NCBI GenBank assembly: GCA_937879855.1
Contig: CALFMO010000066.1
Location: forward strand, 1 to 64,000
DNA: 64,000 bases
Origin: an uncultured Acidobacteriaceae bacterium
Lineage (GTDB): Bacteria > Acidobacteriota > Terriglobia > Terriglobales > Acidobacteriaceae
Direction of reading: 5' to 3'
The first letter of the stretch is position 1, and every line of letters starts with the position of its first letter. The notes beneath the pieces were generated by a model. The model saw only the letters and a program-made list of their open reading frames with translations. It made no database searches and had not been told where the DNA came from. A program made the position numbers and the translations under genes. Shown here piece after piece: positions 42,695 to 52,579 of the stretch.

Positions 42695-44896
42695 TTATCG
42701 CCTGTCCCCTTGGAGCACCTTCCACGACGATAACTGCGCCTGCACCCAATCCGCATCTTTCTTCGTGTGGCATATCAGGCAGGCATTTGGGCTTTCTTCT
42801 TGCCCGAAGCGCTTTGTCATCTCGGGATTCGGGATGTCATCTATCTGGTGATAGCGCGCCCGAAACAACAGGGCATCCATAATCCGAGGCATGTGGCAGG
42901 AAACGCAGCGGCTGGCTTCAGAGTCCGCCGCGTGATGGGAATGCCGTGCAACAGCGACCGCATCTTGAAACTGTTTGTGGCATCCCGTGCACAGCAGGTT
43001 AGGCTGATCGGGGAACTTTACAGACGTGGAGTTGGAAGCAGAATCGTGGCTGTGTGGATCGTGGCAGGCGACACAGCTGATGCCGCCCTTCTTGAAACAT
43101 TGCGAACGCTCCAGCGCTTCCACCAGGAACGTCGTTTGCCGAAACCGTCCGTCCTTGTAAAAACCTCTTCGTGAGAACTCCCCGTATGGCTGGCGCAAAC
43201 GGTTGCCAAAGAACTCTCGGGAAGAGGTATAGTTCAATTCCCCATTGGGCCCCGGAGTGCGAATCGCCGACTGCATGTGACACTGCGCGCAAATTGCAAC
43301 GGATGTTTGGCTGTCGATTGCGTGGAAATCTACAGGCGGGGCTAGAGGATCTTTCGATGTGTAGCCCGCCTCGTTCATTTCCAAAACGTGCTGTTCGGAC
43401 GGTCCGTGGCACGCCTCACAATTAATCCCCGGCTCATTGAACTCTAAACCATTGACCGCAAAACCCCCGCCTTGGGTATTTCGTAGTTGACTGGTGTGGC
43501 ATACCGCGCAGTTGGCTTGGTAGCTGGTTGAGGCATCTAGTCTTTCCCAGTTGCGCGGGTCCGCGCGCTCGCTTCCGGGTCCATCAATCACTTTCCAGAA
43601 GTTGACCCATTGCCTATAACGCAAGTTGTATTGGATCGGAAATACATGTATTTCGCCACTCGGCAGCTTCGTGGCATACGCCTGCTCGAACTTTGATCCA
43701 ATGGTGTAGTCGACACGATAGCTGCGCCACTTCCCATCCGACTGGAGTATGTCGAAGTAATGATGGTCTCCACGCGTTACCATCCTGGCAAACGGTCTCC
43801 GTTCCCGACCTGACTTCATTTCGAAGTTTCCGGAGCGATAGTCGGCGCCGTCGCCAAGATAGAATTCGTTTTGCTTCTCAAAATCTCCAATAACGTTTTG
43901 CGGAGCGTATGGCCGAAGCATTTTCGACATGCCGCTGCTCGACCAGCCTCTATAAATCTCGGAATGGCAGGAGCGACACGACGCGGAACCGAAATAGCTC
44001 GCGGGTGTAGCTTTGTGATCTTCCTTGTTCCCCTCTTCATTCCGATTCTGGGCAGAGGCTTTCCAGCGATCCATTGATTGCTGCAGGAAAGTCTCGAATG
44101 GAACCGAATTCGGACCGAGCAAGCGATAGATGGCGCGAAGATTGTCCAGCGCTTGGCTGGCACGTTCCCCGCCTTCTCGATAGACAGCTGCGAAGTTGCC
44201 ACTCGCGGCAAGGGCCTCCCCGTTTGTGAGTTGTGCAAGTCCCAACACGTAAGCAATCTCCGTATCACCAACGTTGGAATGCAATGCCTCGACCAGCGAC
44301 GACTCGGAGCTTTTCAATAGCGAGCCTCGTCTTTCGCCGGCTGGTTCCCCAAGCGCCTGTTGCAGCAGAGCGCGACCTTTGGCAAAACTGGCAGTTGACT
44401 TGAGCCGCCGTCTTAGGTCGGGCCAATCCTCTTCCCGAACCGCTGAAGGTCCGGCAAATCGGTCAAGATCTTCGAGCGCACCATCAGCGTCCGCAATCGC
44501 TGCCGAATTTAAACGCTGTCGAGCCTCCACATCGGCCACCGAAACCAGCAACAGTGGATTTTCCGGAAGTAGCGCCAGCGATTGTCGACCGTATGTAAGG
44601 CCGCGGTCGTAGTCTCCGAGATCGAAGGAACTGCGGGCTGCGACCTCGTATGCCTGCGCGAGAAAAGCGGACTGCGGAAACTGCGCCACGAACGTGTCGG
44701 CTCGCGTCCGCATGACCTGTGAAGATGTGGGCGCGAATAGTTGCAGAAAGGCAGATCGCTCGGAATGATCTGCAATCTGGTCGGCTAGATGTACAGGACT
44801 GCGATTCTGAAGAGAAGGTACCGAATCGAGATCTTGGCCTGCCAGGCGGGTAAGCGACCACAGAAGCAAAGTAATCAGACCTAGCGGCCGCAACAT
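42695..44896 (-). CDS. Exported octahaem-type cytochrome c with N-terminal TPRs
   Basis: The 733-residue protein has a signal peptide (LRPLGLITLLLWSLTRLAG), a TPR-like N-terminal half and a C-terminal cytochrome region with eight CxxCH motifs (CRSCH, CAVCH, CEACH, CAQCH, CVACH, CTGCH, CVSCH, CLICH). The order TPR then haem is the reverse of the 601-residue protein at 36417. It follows the TPR gene at 44918 by 21 bases and is convergent with the CRTAC1 operon. It probably transfers electrons in the periplasm; donor and acceptor are unknown. Confidence 0.88.
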   Translation of the reverse strand: MLRPLGLITLLLWSLTRLAGQDLDSVPSLQNRSPVHLADQIADHSERSAFLQLFAPTSSQVMRTRADTFVAQFPQSAFLAQAYEVAARSSFDLGDYDRGLTYGRQSLALLPENPLLLVSVADVEARQRLNSAAIADADGALEDLDRFAGPSAVREEDWPDLRRRLKSTASFAKGRALLQQALGEPAGERRGSLLKSSESSLVEALHSNVGDTEIAYVLGLAQLTNGEALAASGNFAAVYREGGERASQALDNLRAIYRLLGPNSVPFETFLQQSMDRWKASAQNRNEEGNKEDHKATPASYFGSASCRSCHSEIYRGWSSSGMSKMLRPYAPQNVIGDFEKQNEFYLGDGADYRSGNFEMKSGRERRPFARMVTRGDHHYFDILQSDGKWRSYRVDYTIGSKFEQAYATKLPSGEIHVFPIQYNLRYRQWVNFWKVIDGPGSERADPRNWERLDASTSYQANCAVCHTSQLRNTQGGGFAVNGLEFNEPGINCEACHGPSEQHVLEMNEAGYTSKDPLAPPVDFHAIDSQTSVAICAQCHMQSAIRTPGPNGELNYTSSREFFGNRLRQPYGEFSRRGFYKDGRFRQTTFLVEALERSQCFKKGGISCVACHDPHSHDSASNSTSVKFPDQPNLLCTGCHKQFQDAVAVARHSHHAADSEASRCVSCHMPRIMDALLFRARYHQIDDIPNPEMTKRFGQEESPNACLICHTKKDADWVQAQLSSWKVLQGDRR

Positions 44897-44917
44897 GGGC
44901 TTACACTTTACACCAAC

Positions 44918-47467
44918 TCACTTATGAACGGACTGCGCGATCCGGATGGCTCTGTCAATATCTGGATCAGCAGGTATAAGCTTCTTCGCTTCCTGAAGCT
45001 CCTGAAGTCCCTCCTGAATATCGCCAGAGTGTAAATAAATAAGCCCCAGGTCCTTATGCAATTGGCCAAGAGCAGTGCAGCCGCCACAAACCTGAATCCC
45101 TTCCTTCAGTTGTGAAATAGCCTGCGGCAAATCATGGGCGGCGGCGGATGCCAGCGCGAAATTTCCCAAGGTCTGAGCGCGATCCATGATCTGTTTTTCC
45201 GCCTGCAGAGCCTCAAAGCGGGCTTGCATGCGTTTGGCTTCTTCGGGTTCGGAATGTGCCAGTTGACGCGAAAGGTTGTAAAGGGCTTCACCATGCTCTG
45301 GGTTGAGTTGTATGACCTTTCGCCATTCGGCAACAGCCCCGACGCGATCTCCCGCGTGCAGAAGCTCTTGTCCAAGCACGAAAAGTGTGTCGGCGTTCCT
45401 GGGATCAAGTTCTGCCGACTTCTCGAGGACTTGAACGGCCTCCTTGGCATTTCCGGCGGTTTTATGAATCAAGCCCAACAGGTACCACGCTTCTCCGTTC
45501 TGTGGGTCCAAACGCACCGCGGTCTCAAGCTCTGGCTGCGCTTCCGGATATCGGCGCAAATCGAGCAACACACGTCCCTTGTTGTAATGCGCGGGTGCGG
45601 AATCGGGATCGAGTTTTAGCACTTCCGAGAACTCGGCTAGAGCACCCTCGAGGTTGAAAGCGTCCGCGTACGCAATTCCGAGATTCAGATGCGTGCCAGA
45701 AGACTTGGGGTCGAGGTCCATGACCTTCTTGAAGTAGCCGATTGCCTCTTCGGTCTTCTGCGTGCGCGCTAGTACCATTGCCAGCGCAGTAAGGGCTTGG
45801 GAATTATCTGGACTGGTTTTCAGGGCCGTGCGAATGATCGGTTCTGCCTCTTTGAAACGCGATTCCCCAGCGAGTATCAACCCTAAATTGACGAAAGCCT
45901 GCGTGTACTGCGGGTTGTTCTCCGTGGCCCGGCGGAAAAGGTCTTCCGCCTCTTTATTCTTTCCTTGTTGACCATACAAAACACCCAGGTTGTTCTCCGC
46001 CTCTGCATAATCCGGATCTAAGGTCACAGCTGCCTTTAATTCCTTTTCAGCTTCTGATTCCTGATCGGCTTGCATACATAGGAACCCCAGTTGGTTGTGC
46101 GCCCGAGCAAGTGAGGAATCGAGTTCGATAGCCTTTATTAGGGCCTCGCGCTCCTCAGCGATTTTTCCCAAGCGATCGAGCGCCAGGGCAAGATCGTAAA
46201 GTGTCTTCGCATTTCCCGGGTCCTCTGCCAGAGCTTGTCGATAATAGTCAACGGCACGCTGATAATCGCCCTGTTCGAAAAATTCGTTGGCCTGGTTGAC
46301 CCTCGTGCCCGCGACATTTTGCTTTACGCTCTCCTGCTTCTTTTGTTGGAACTTCTCCAATTCCTCTCGAGCCTGCTGCTCCTGGCCTAAAATTCGCAGC
46401 ACTGCAGCTAATTGAAATCGAGTTTCGCTTGATTGGGAATTCAACTGCAGGGCTTTTTGAAGATGCGGCAGAGCTTCTCTTGGCTTACCGAGCTTGGCGA
46501 GCACAAAGCCCAGGTTGTAGCGCGCCTCGTAATGATTCGGCTTGAGGGCTATGGCCTTCTGTAGTAAAGGTTCTGCAGCAGCATAGTTTCCGAGACCCCG
46601 GTCAACCACTCCCATCAGATACAGGCCATCAAAGTCGCCCGGCTTACGGCGATAGTAGCTCTGAATTTCAGGCAATGCAGTTTGGAACTCCGCGAGGATG
46701 ATCAACGCCTTCACATAGGACAGCCTGGTAATGTCGTTGGACGGATCCAGGCGCAACGCCTCGCGGAACTCGTCAGCGGCCTGCCGGTACTGAGACTGCT
46801 GCGTGTATGCGATGCCAAGCCTGGCATGCCGGTCGGCCGAGGTCGGCTCCTGTCGCACCAATGCGGTGAGCAACTTCACGGCCTCGGAAACATCACCGCT
46901 ACCGGAGTAAGCCACGGCGAGGTCATCTTGCAGCATGGGATCAGCCGGCGCGTCTTTCAAGTATGCAATGGCCGCCGAATAGCGCCTCTGCGCAATCAAG
47001 GCTTTCGCCAAACCGTCCAAGGCGCGCACTGATTTGGGATCAGCGTTTAACGCAAGTTTAAATTGCTCAACTGCAGCGTCGTTCTGCTCCAATTCACCGA
47101 GGGCTTCGCCAAGCGCAATATGCCCCAACACATTGTCCGGCTTGAGGCGTACCGCAACTCTCAGTTCACGAACGGCCCTTGCAGGTTCATGTTTTTGCAG
47201 AAGCGCGAGTGAAAGGTTGAAGCGTGCTTCCCACGAATTCGGATCCTGATGCACTGCGGCTTCAAATGCGGCGATGGCACACCCTAATTGTTGCCGCTGG
47301 CCAAAGTAGGCGCCCATGGCATCATAGGCGCCGGCCGACGGATGAGTTGCAAGCACTCGCTCCAACTCGACTGGTCCTTTGCAATCAGAAGGGGCTTCGG
47401 CGAGCGCAACCGTGCTCGGAACGGCTAGAAGCCACGAGCAAAGACCGATCTGAGCCCAGCCACGCAT
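44918..47467 (-). CDS. Large exported TPR protein
   Basis: From an ATG at 47467 the 849-residue protein has a signal peptide (AQIGLCSWLLAVPSTVALAEA) and about twenty tetratricopeptide repeats over its whole length (GAYDAMGAYFGQRQQLGCAI, NVLGHIALGEALGELEQNDA, NGEAWYLLGLIHKTAGNAKE). A TTG at 47521 is an alternative start. It is upstream of and co-directional with the octahaem cytochrome. As with the other TPR proteins here it probably scaffolds an envelope complex; no catalytic motif is visible. Confidence 0.88.
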   Translation of the reverse strand: MRGWAQIGLCSWLLAVPSTVALAEAPSDCKGPVELERVLATHPSAGAYDAMGAYFGQRQQLGCAIAAFEAAVHQDPNSWEARFNLSLALLQKHEPARAVRELRVAVRLKPDNVLGHIALGEALGELEQNDAAVEQFKLALNADPKSVRALDGLAKALIAQRRYSAAIAYLKDAPADPMLQDDLAVAYSGSGDVSEAVKLLTALVRQEPTSADRHARLGIAYTQQSQYRQAADEFREALRLDPSNDITRLSYVKALIILAEFQTALPEIQSYYRRKPGDFDGLYLMGVVDRGLGNYAAAEPLLQKAIALKPNHYEARYNLGFVLAKLGKPREALPHLQKALQLNSQSSETRFQLAAVLRILGQEQQAREELEKFQQKKQESVKQNVAGTRVNQANEFFEQGDYQRAVDYYRQALAEDPGNAKTLYDLALALDRLGKIAEEREALIKAIELDSSLARAHNQLGFLCMQADQESEAEKELKAAVTLDPDYAEAENNLGVLYGQQGKNKEAEDLFRRATENNPQYTQAFVNLGLILAGESRFKEAEPIIRTALKTSPDNSQALTALAMVLARTQKTEEAIGYFKKVMDLDPKSSGTHLNLGIAYADAFNLEGALAEFSEVLKLDPDSAPAHYNKGRVLLDLRRYPEAQPELETAVRLDPQNGEAWYLLGLIHKTAGNAKEAVQVLEKSAELDPRNADTLFVLGQELLHAGDRVGAVAEWRKVIQLNPEHGEALYNLSRQLAHSEPEEAKRMQARFEALQAEKQIMDRAQTLGNFALASAAAHDLPQAISQLKEGIQVCGGCTALGQLHKDLGLIYLHSGDIQEGLQELQEAKKLIPADPDIDRAIRIAQSVHK

Positions 47468-47731
47468 CGTCCAAAAAATCCGATTCCCATCCCGGGCTTT
47501 CGCGTCAATCGTATCAAACAAACGCAGCGGCCTCCGGTGCCAGTGCTATGATCGCAGAAATATGTTCGTGCGGATGCTACGATTAGCTCCAGCTATTTCA
47601 AGCAAACTTCCTCACCTTCCGGCTGGATCCTTATTCCTATCGTCATTTCTATCGTCGGCGTTCACATCGCCCTCGGACAGGGCTCAGCCACTGGAGGGAC
47701 AGCCGTTCCAGAGAGGCCTCTTCCTCCGGGC

Positions 47732-49365
47732 ATGAAACCACCAGCGGTTGATTATCGAGACATCGCCACTCCAGCCGGACTCGTCGGTGTGAACGTCTCT
47801 GGACCGAAAACGTCAAAACAGTACATCGTGGAGACAACCGGCAATGGCGTCGCAATCTTCGACTACGACAATGACGGACTCCCGGACATTCTTCTGGTCA
47901 ACGCGGGACGGTTGGAAAAGGACTCTGCTCAGCCAAAACATTTTCTTTATCACAATCTTGGCGGCCTCAAGTTCGAAGACGTCACGGACAAAGCAGGAAT
48001 CGGGCAAACCGGATGGGGACAGGGAGTATGCGTCGGAGACGTCGACAATCATGGGTACCCGGACCTGTTCATTACCCAATGGGGGCAGAATGTTCTCTAT
48101 CGAAATCTGGGTAACGGCACGTTCCAGGATGAAACCAAAGAACGGGGACTGCTTTCGTCCAAGCCGCGCTGGAGCACGGGTTGCGCCTTCATCGATTTCA
48201 ATCGCGATGGGTTTCTGGATCTTGTCGTAGTGCACTACATTGATTTCGATCCGGCCCACACACCTCATCCCGGTGAAACCAGCCAGTGCCAGTGGAAGGG
48301 AAAGCCGGTCATGTGTGGCCCACATGGCTTGCCTCCGGAAACGCTCTCGTTCTATCAAAATGACGGCCACGGACATTTCAACGACGTTTCAGGCCAGGTC
48401 CATATCGCAGGCCCCCGAAATTGTTACGGCTTCACCGCTCTGACCGGAGATTTCGACAATGACGGTTGGCCGGATATTTTTGTCACATGCGATTCCACCG
48501 CGAACCTGTATTACCACAATGTGGGCGGAAAGATGTTCGAGGAAATCGGAGTCGGGGCTGGCGTTGCCTACAACGAAGATGGGCGTGAACAAGCCGGGAT
48601 GGGAACGGCTGCGGCTGATTTCGACGGCGATGGTTTGCTTGATATCTTCAAGACCAACTTCGCCGACGACACATACAATGTACAAAAATCTCAGCAAGAA
48701 CAACTTTGAGGACGACACGATCGGATCGGGCCTAGCGGTAAACACAAAATTCCTGGGATGGGGGACCGCATTTCTCGACATCGACAATGACGGACGGAAG
48801 GATTTGATTGTCGCGAACGGGCACGTATATCCGGAAGTTGACTCGGGACACACCTCGGAGACATACAAACAGCCGCGTCTTCTTTACTGGAATCGTGGCG
48901 ATGGCCAGTTTTTTTGATCTGTCATCGCAAGCCGGGCCCGGTATTCCCGAGGCTCATTCTTCCCGAGGTCTGGCGGTAGCCGATCTGGATAATGACGGCA
49001 AGGAAGAGATCGTGATCGTCAATATGAGCGAGCCACCCTCATTACTGAGGAATTTCGCAAACAGCGGTGATTCACTGACCATACGGGCGATCACAGCCCA
49101 GCGAGACGCAATCGGGGCACGCGTCACAGTCAGTGCTAGCGGACACAAACAGATTGATGAAGTGCGCAGCGGTGGCTCTTACATCTCGCAGAATGATTTC
49201 CGCTTGCACTTCGGGTTGGGCCGTGCCTCCACCGCAGAGGTATCGATCCGGTGGCTCGACGGAAAAATCGAAAATATCGGCTCCGTCGCAGCAAATCAGA
49301 TCGTGACGATCGAAGAAGGTGAAGGTATTGTGCGCAGACAGCCTTACTCATCGCCAAAGAGATAA
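47732..49365 (+). pseudogene. CRTAC1 family protein with two frameshifts
   Basis: Three frames read as one CRTAC1 protein: FDYDNDGLPDILLVNAG and DFDNDGWPDIFVTCD in the first, then from about 48680 YKNLSKNNFEDDTIGSGLAV and FLDIDNDGRKDLIVANGHVY in the second. From the T-run at 48909-48915 the third frame gives FDLSSQAGPGIPEAHSSRGL and HFGLGRASTAEVSIRWLDGK. The second shift is a seven-T run where six would keep frame. An export-like stretch (WILIPIVISIVGVHIALGQ) lies in frame upstream of the ATG but has no start codon. It is either a recent pseudogene or carries assembly errors. Confidence 0.75.
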
Positions 49366-49412
49366 GTTTTCTTTATCTCTACCGGGTTTGTACTGACATT
49401 AAGACTGCTGGT

Positions 49413-50513
49413 TTACCGAGATCCGGCTGGAATCGCGAATCGTGCATCATCTACGGGCACGTTGAACTTTACCTCATCAATCCGGATTGCAATGCGCGAG
49501 TTCGGACGGAAAATTGTCCTGAGGAAAGGAACCTTCAGTCCGTCCTGATCGCGGTAATCATCATTATCGATCTGAGTAGGGCTCTGCCCAAGGGGAGTCT
49601 TTGTATAGCGCAAGATCCGCAACAGATATCCCGAGTCCTTGTCGAAATAGAATTTTGCAGCAATCTCTCCCGTGTTAAAGCCGGCCACAACGTAGGTCTG
49701 ACGATCCCCGATATTCTCTGGAGGCATACTCTTGACTTGATCAAACAACTGCTTCATGTGCATCGGCAACTGCAGGTCCGTCTCGGTTCGAGCTGAAATG
49801 GATTCAATGGACGGAATTGGATGTGCGGGACGATTTGGCGCTGAACTCCAGCCAGACTTCCCGTCGTAAGCCGTAATACTGTCACCGTTGGATAAATGCA
49901 CGAGTGTAAGTTGCTTCCCACCCGTGCTCGTGATGATCTCAACGGGTAGATTTCGTCCGCTAATAGTGATCGTTCCCTTTTCCTGCCGCGTTTTCACTTT
50001 GGACAGTGAAGCCGCTCCACCAATCGCATCCAGATACTTCCCGATCACATCCTCAGGCGACGGAGCATTGGCAGTTGCTTCGGCTTCTGGAGGAGTTTCG
50101 AAACTTGGTTTTGCTCCGGATTCGACAATCATGGGAATCGAGACTGGACGTGGAGCTCCGCGATGACAAGAATTGCAGGTCACCATCTGCTTCGAATCAA
50201 AGTTGTCCCGATTAATTGCGAGCATCATCCGCATCATCTTCCGCGCAATCAGCTTGGTTTTCTTATCGTCCTTCTCCAGAGCGCCTTCCATGTGGCAATA
50301 ACTACACTCTACGCCCAGCGCGTAGGTCATGAACTGCATGGCTGGGATTAGCTCATCCTCGGGAACGTCCGTCAGTACCTGTATGTTGCGGTATCGCTCT
50401 GCAGCAGACTTATGGTCACGCGAGTTTGTGACTGTAGTCTGCGTGAGAAGCTTCTCTGAACTCGGCAGCAAAAAAAGAGAAACGGTTACGGCGGACAAGA
50501 ATCGCTTGAACAT
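49413..50513 (-). CDS. Diheme cytochrome c of the photosynthetic reaction-centre cytochrome type
   Basis: The 366-residue protein has a signal peptide (FLSAVTVSLFLLPSSEKLL) and an N-terminal cytochrome domain with NIQVLTDVPEDELIPAMQFM, CSYCH and CNSCH, a pattern shared with the reaction-centre cytochrome subunit family and common in non-phototrophic Acidobacteriota. Residues from about 150 form a lipoprotein-sorting-like beta domain (LPVEIITSTGGKQLTLVHLS). Two haem sites are visible, against four in true reaction-centre subunits. It probably serves periplasmic electron transfer. It is convergent with the CRTAC1 gene. Confidence 0.85.
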   Translation of the reverse strand: MFKRFLSAVTVSLFLLPSSEKLLTQTTVTNSRDHKSAAERYRNIQVLTDVPEDELIPAMQFMTYALGVECSYCHMEGALEKDDKKTKLIARKMMRMMLAINRDNFDSKQMVTCNSCHRGAPRPVSIPMIVESGAKPSFETPPEAEATANAPSPEDVIGKYLDAIGGAASLSKVKTRQEKGTITISGRNLPVEIITSTGGKQLTLVHLSNGDSITAYDGKSGWSSAPNRPAHPIPSIESISARTETDLQLPMHMKQLFDQVKSMPPENIGDRQTYVVAGFNTGEIAAKFYFDKDSGYLLRILRYTKTPLGQSPTQIDNDDYRDQDGLKVPFLRTIFRPNSRIAIRIDEVKFNVPVDDARFAIPAGSR

Positions 50514-50861
50514 CACTCTCTCTTCCTCCAATCACAAGTTGTGAAGGTATATCCCCTCCGTAAGCGGGCCTAGTCGACGGCCTTCCGACGGCGCCCGCAG
50601 GTTCTGCGTCGGCGGGCCCAGTCGCGGGCATGCGCCGAATAGCGACACAGCTGTCCCAGAGCTTTTCCCTTCAATTTATACCTCTGGATTTCGTGTCGCG
50701 ACCTTTCTATCGCTATTGCACAACTTTGAGAAGCCGTCTAGTTTCGGAATGCACGCAGGAAGATTGGACCGTCCTGCTGTCCACGTGATCGCCCGAACAA
50801 GAATTGTCAAAAATTAGCAAAGACAGAATCCTCGCCGCGTTTCCAAAGTACACTCCTCGGC
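50514..50861. other. Intergenic region
   Basis: No supported gene. The stretch 50570-50620 is rich in GC inverted segments around GACGGC/GCCGTC-like sequences but gives no single clear stem. It separates the reaction-centre-type cytochrome from a divergent pseudogene. Confidence 0.35.
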
Positions 50862-52344
50862 ATGAAGACTCTCTCGGTTCGTGTTGTCGTGCTAATGCTC
50901 GTAATCTCTGGTTCTTTTTCACAAGATTGGGCAACTTGGGGGGAGGCGGAGGTGGCGACACGGGAGGCATGGGTGGTATCGGCCCGATGGGCCGGGGGCG
51001 GGCATAATGGGAGAGCCGGTGTACAACGTGCCGCGGCGCGTTCGCGTGCCTGGGGACGCCCCCAGTCACCGAAGGCCTGGTGGTGTATTGGTTCCGGTCC
51101 TCGGTTCAAGAAGTACAGAGATCCGGCCTGCGAATCTCGCGCACACCCTCCCTTTACGCATCTCAATGCGTTGCGATGGAGATCGTCTATGCTGTGACGC
51201 CTCTAGGGCAGAAGTTGGTTCCCGGTGCCAAGCTCCCGATCGCAGTGCTGCCGACGCCCGACAGAACCCTCATCGGCAAAGCTGAAAACAAGATGGGTCT
51301 CTGCGCGTATACGAGGCCGAGAAACTAGTTGATGAGGAAATACAAGCTGTGGGAGAATCTGGTTGACTCGCAACCAAAGGACGCGAAGGGACATGTCAAA
51401 TCCCACGACAATGCCGGAGCGATTCCGTTCTCCAAGGCGGTGCTTGAACAGAAGTGCCTCTTCCCGAGAAAAGCCAAGGATGCGGCAAAGGCCCTGAAGA
51501 AGCTGGCTGTGGCGGAGGCGGCCGATCTCGCCGACGCCCCGGACTTTTCGCCTCCCATTTTCGATCGAGTCATCGGAGCAAAAATTGAACACATCATGAA
51601 GCAGGGATTGCGCGCGGAGAACTCCGCTCACTATGGTGAAGCAGAGGGTCTATATGCGCTGGCTCACCGTATGAATCCGGCAGATCCAACGCCTCTGCGA
51701 TATCTGGGCGAAGTCTACGGGCACTTGATTGGCGATTGGGCCGGGGCACGTGCGGCGTTCGATGCAATTCGGGCGATGCCAGATGATCGCGCCATCACCC
51801 TGCATGGAAACGGCAAGACGACGATTCATGAAGGCGAGTTTAAGAAGGGCCTCGCGTTGATGGAACAGTCGGTCGCAACTTTTCCCACAGCTCTCGCGGT
51901 ATCGCGACCTGGCGGTCTATTGGAACTCTGAGGGCGATGGAGTCAAGACAAAAGACTACGTGCACAAAGCGCTCGAGTTGGAACCTCTCACGATGCCTAC
52001 AACCTGTATTCGCTGCAGGATTCATGGCTACCAACGGTCGCGGCGAGGAAGCGCTAAAGATCGCCCACGAGAAGTAAGGAACGCTGCCAGCTTCCTACAA
52101 TCTGGCAACGATTTACGCGCAGCTGGGTCAGCGGGACAAAGCCTTGTCTCTTCTGAAGCGACTTTTCTTCCAATACGAGCGCTCCGAATCTGTGCGCGCC
52201 AAAGAGATGATGGACGCTCGTGTGGATGCCGTGTTCGCGACTCTGATGCGCGATCCGGAATTCCTCGAACTGACCAAAGGCGCTGACGGACGGCTGCCAA
52301 TCCCGCAGCCGAAGACGATGAACCGCAGCGACGGGGGGATGTGA
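50862..52344 (+). pseudogene. Exported TPR protein, multiply frameshifted
   Basis: A signal peptide (TLSVRVVVLMLVISGSFSQ) starts at an ATG at 50862. Fragments in different frames continue: a Gly-rich stretch (GGGGGGDTGGMGGIGP), then GQKLVPGAKLPIAVLPTPD, then NAGAIPFSKAVLEQKCLFPR and KAKDAAKALKKLAV, then TPR-like HYGEAEGLYALAHRMNPADP and KTKDYVHKALELEP. In the last frame ATNGRGEEALKIAHEK meets a TAA (52076-52078) before ASYNLATIYAQLGQRDKALS and the end PKTMNRSDGGM. At least four shifts and one stop make this a clear pseudogene of a secreted TPR protein of about 490 residues. Confidence 0.75.
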
Positions 52345-52579
52345 GGTCTGAGCGTTCCCTATGGCAACAGGCTATTTCGTCGGCGATTTCGCGATTGTTC
52401 TCATCTGATGAATATTCCACGATCTCGTCCCCGTTGCGCGACACGGGTGTTACCGTCTTGGCGAGTGATCTCCATCGCGCACCGCCCCGCAGGACAGGTG
52501 GAAATAACAAGGCGTTGCTATTGCGGGTCGGCAATCTTCCCAGTGTGCTGTGCCACCCGCCAGGCAGAAGCATTAACCT

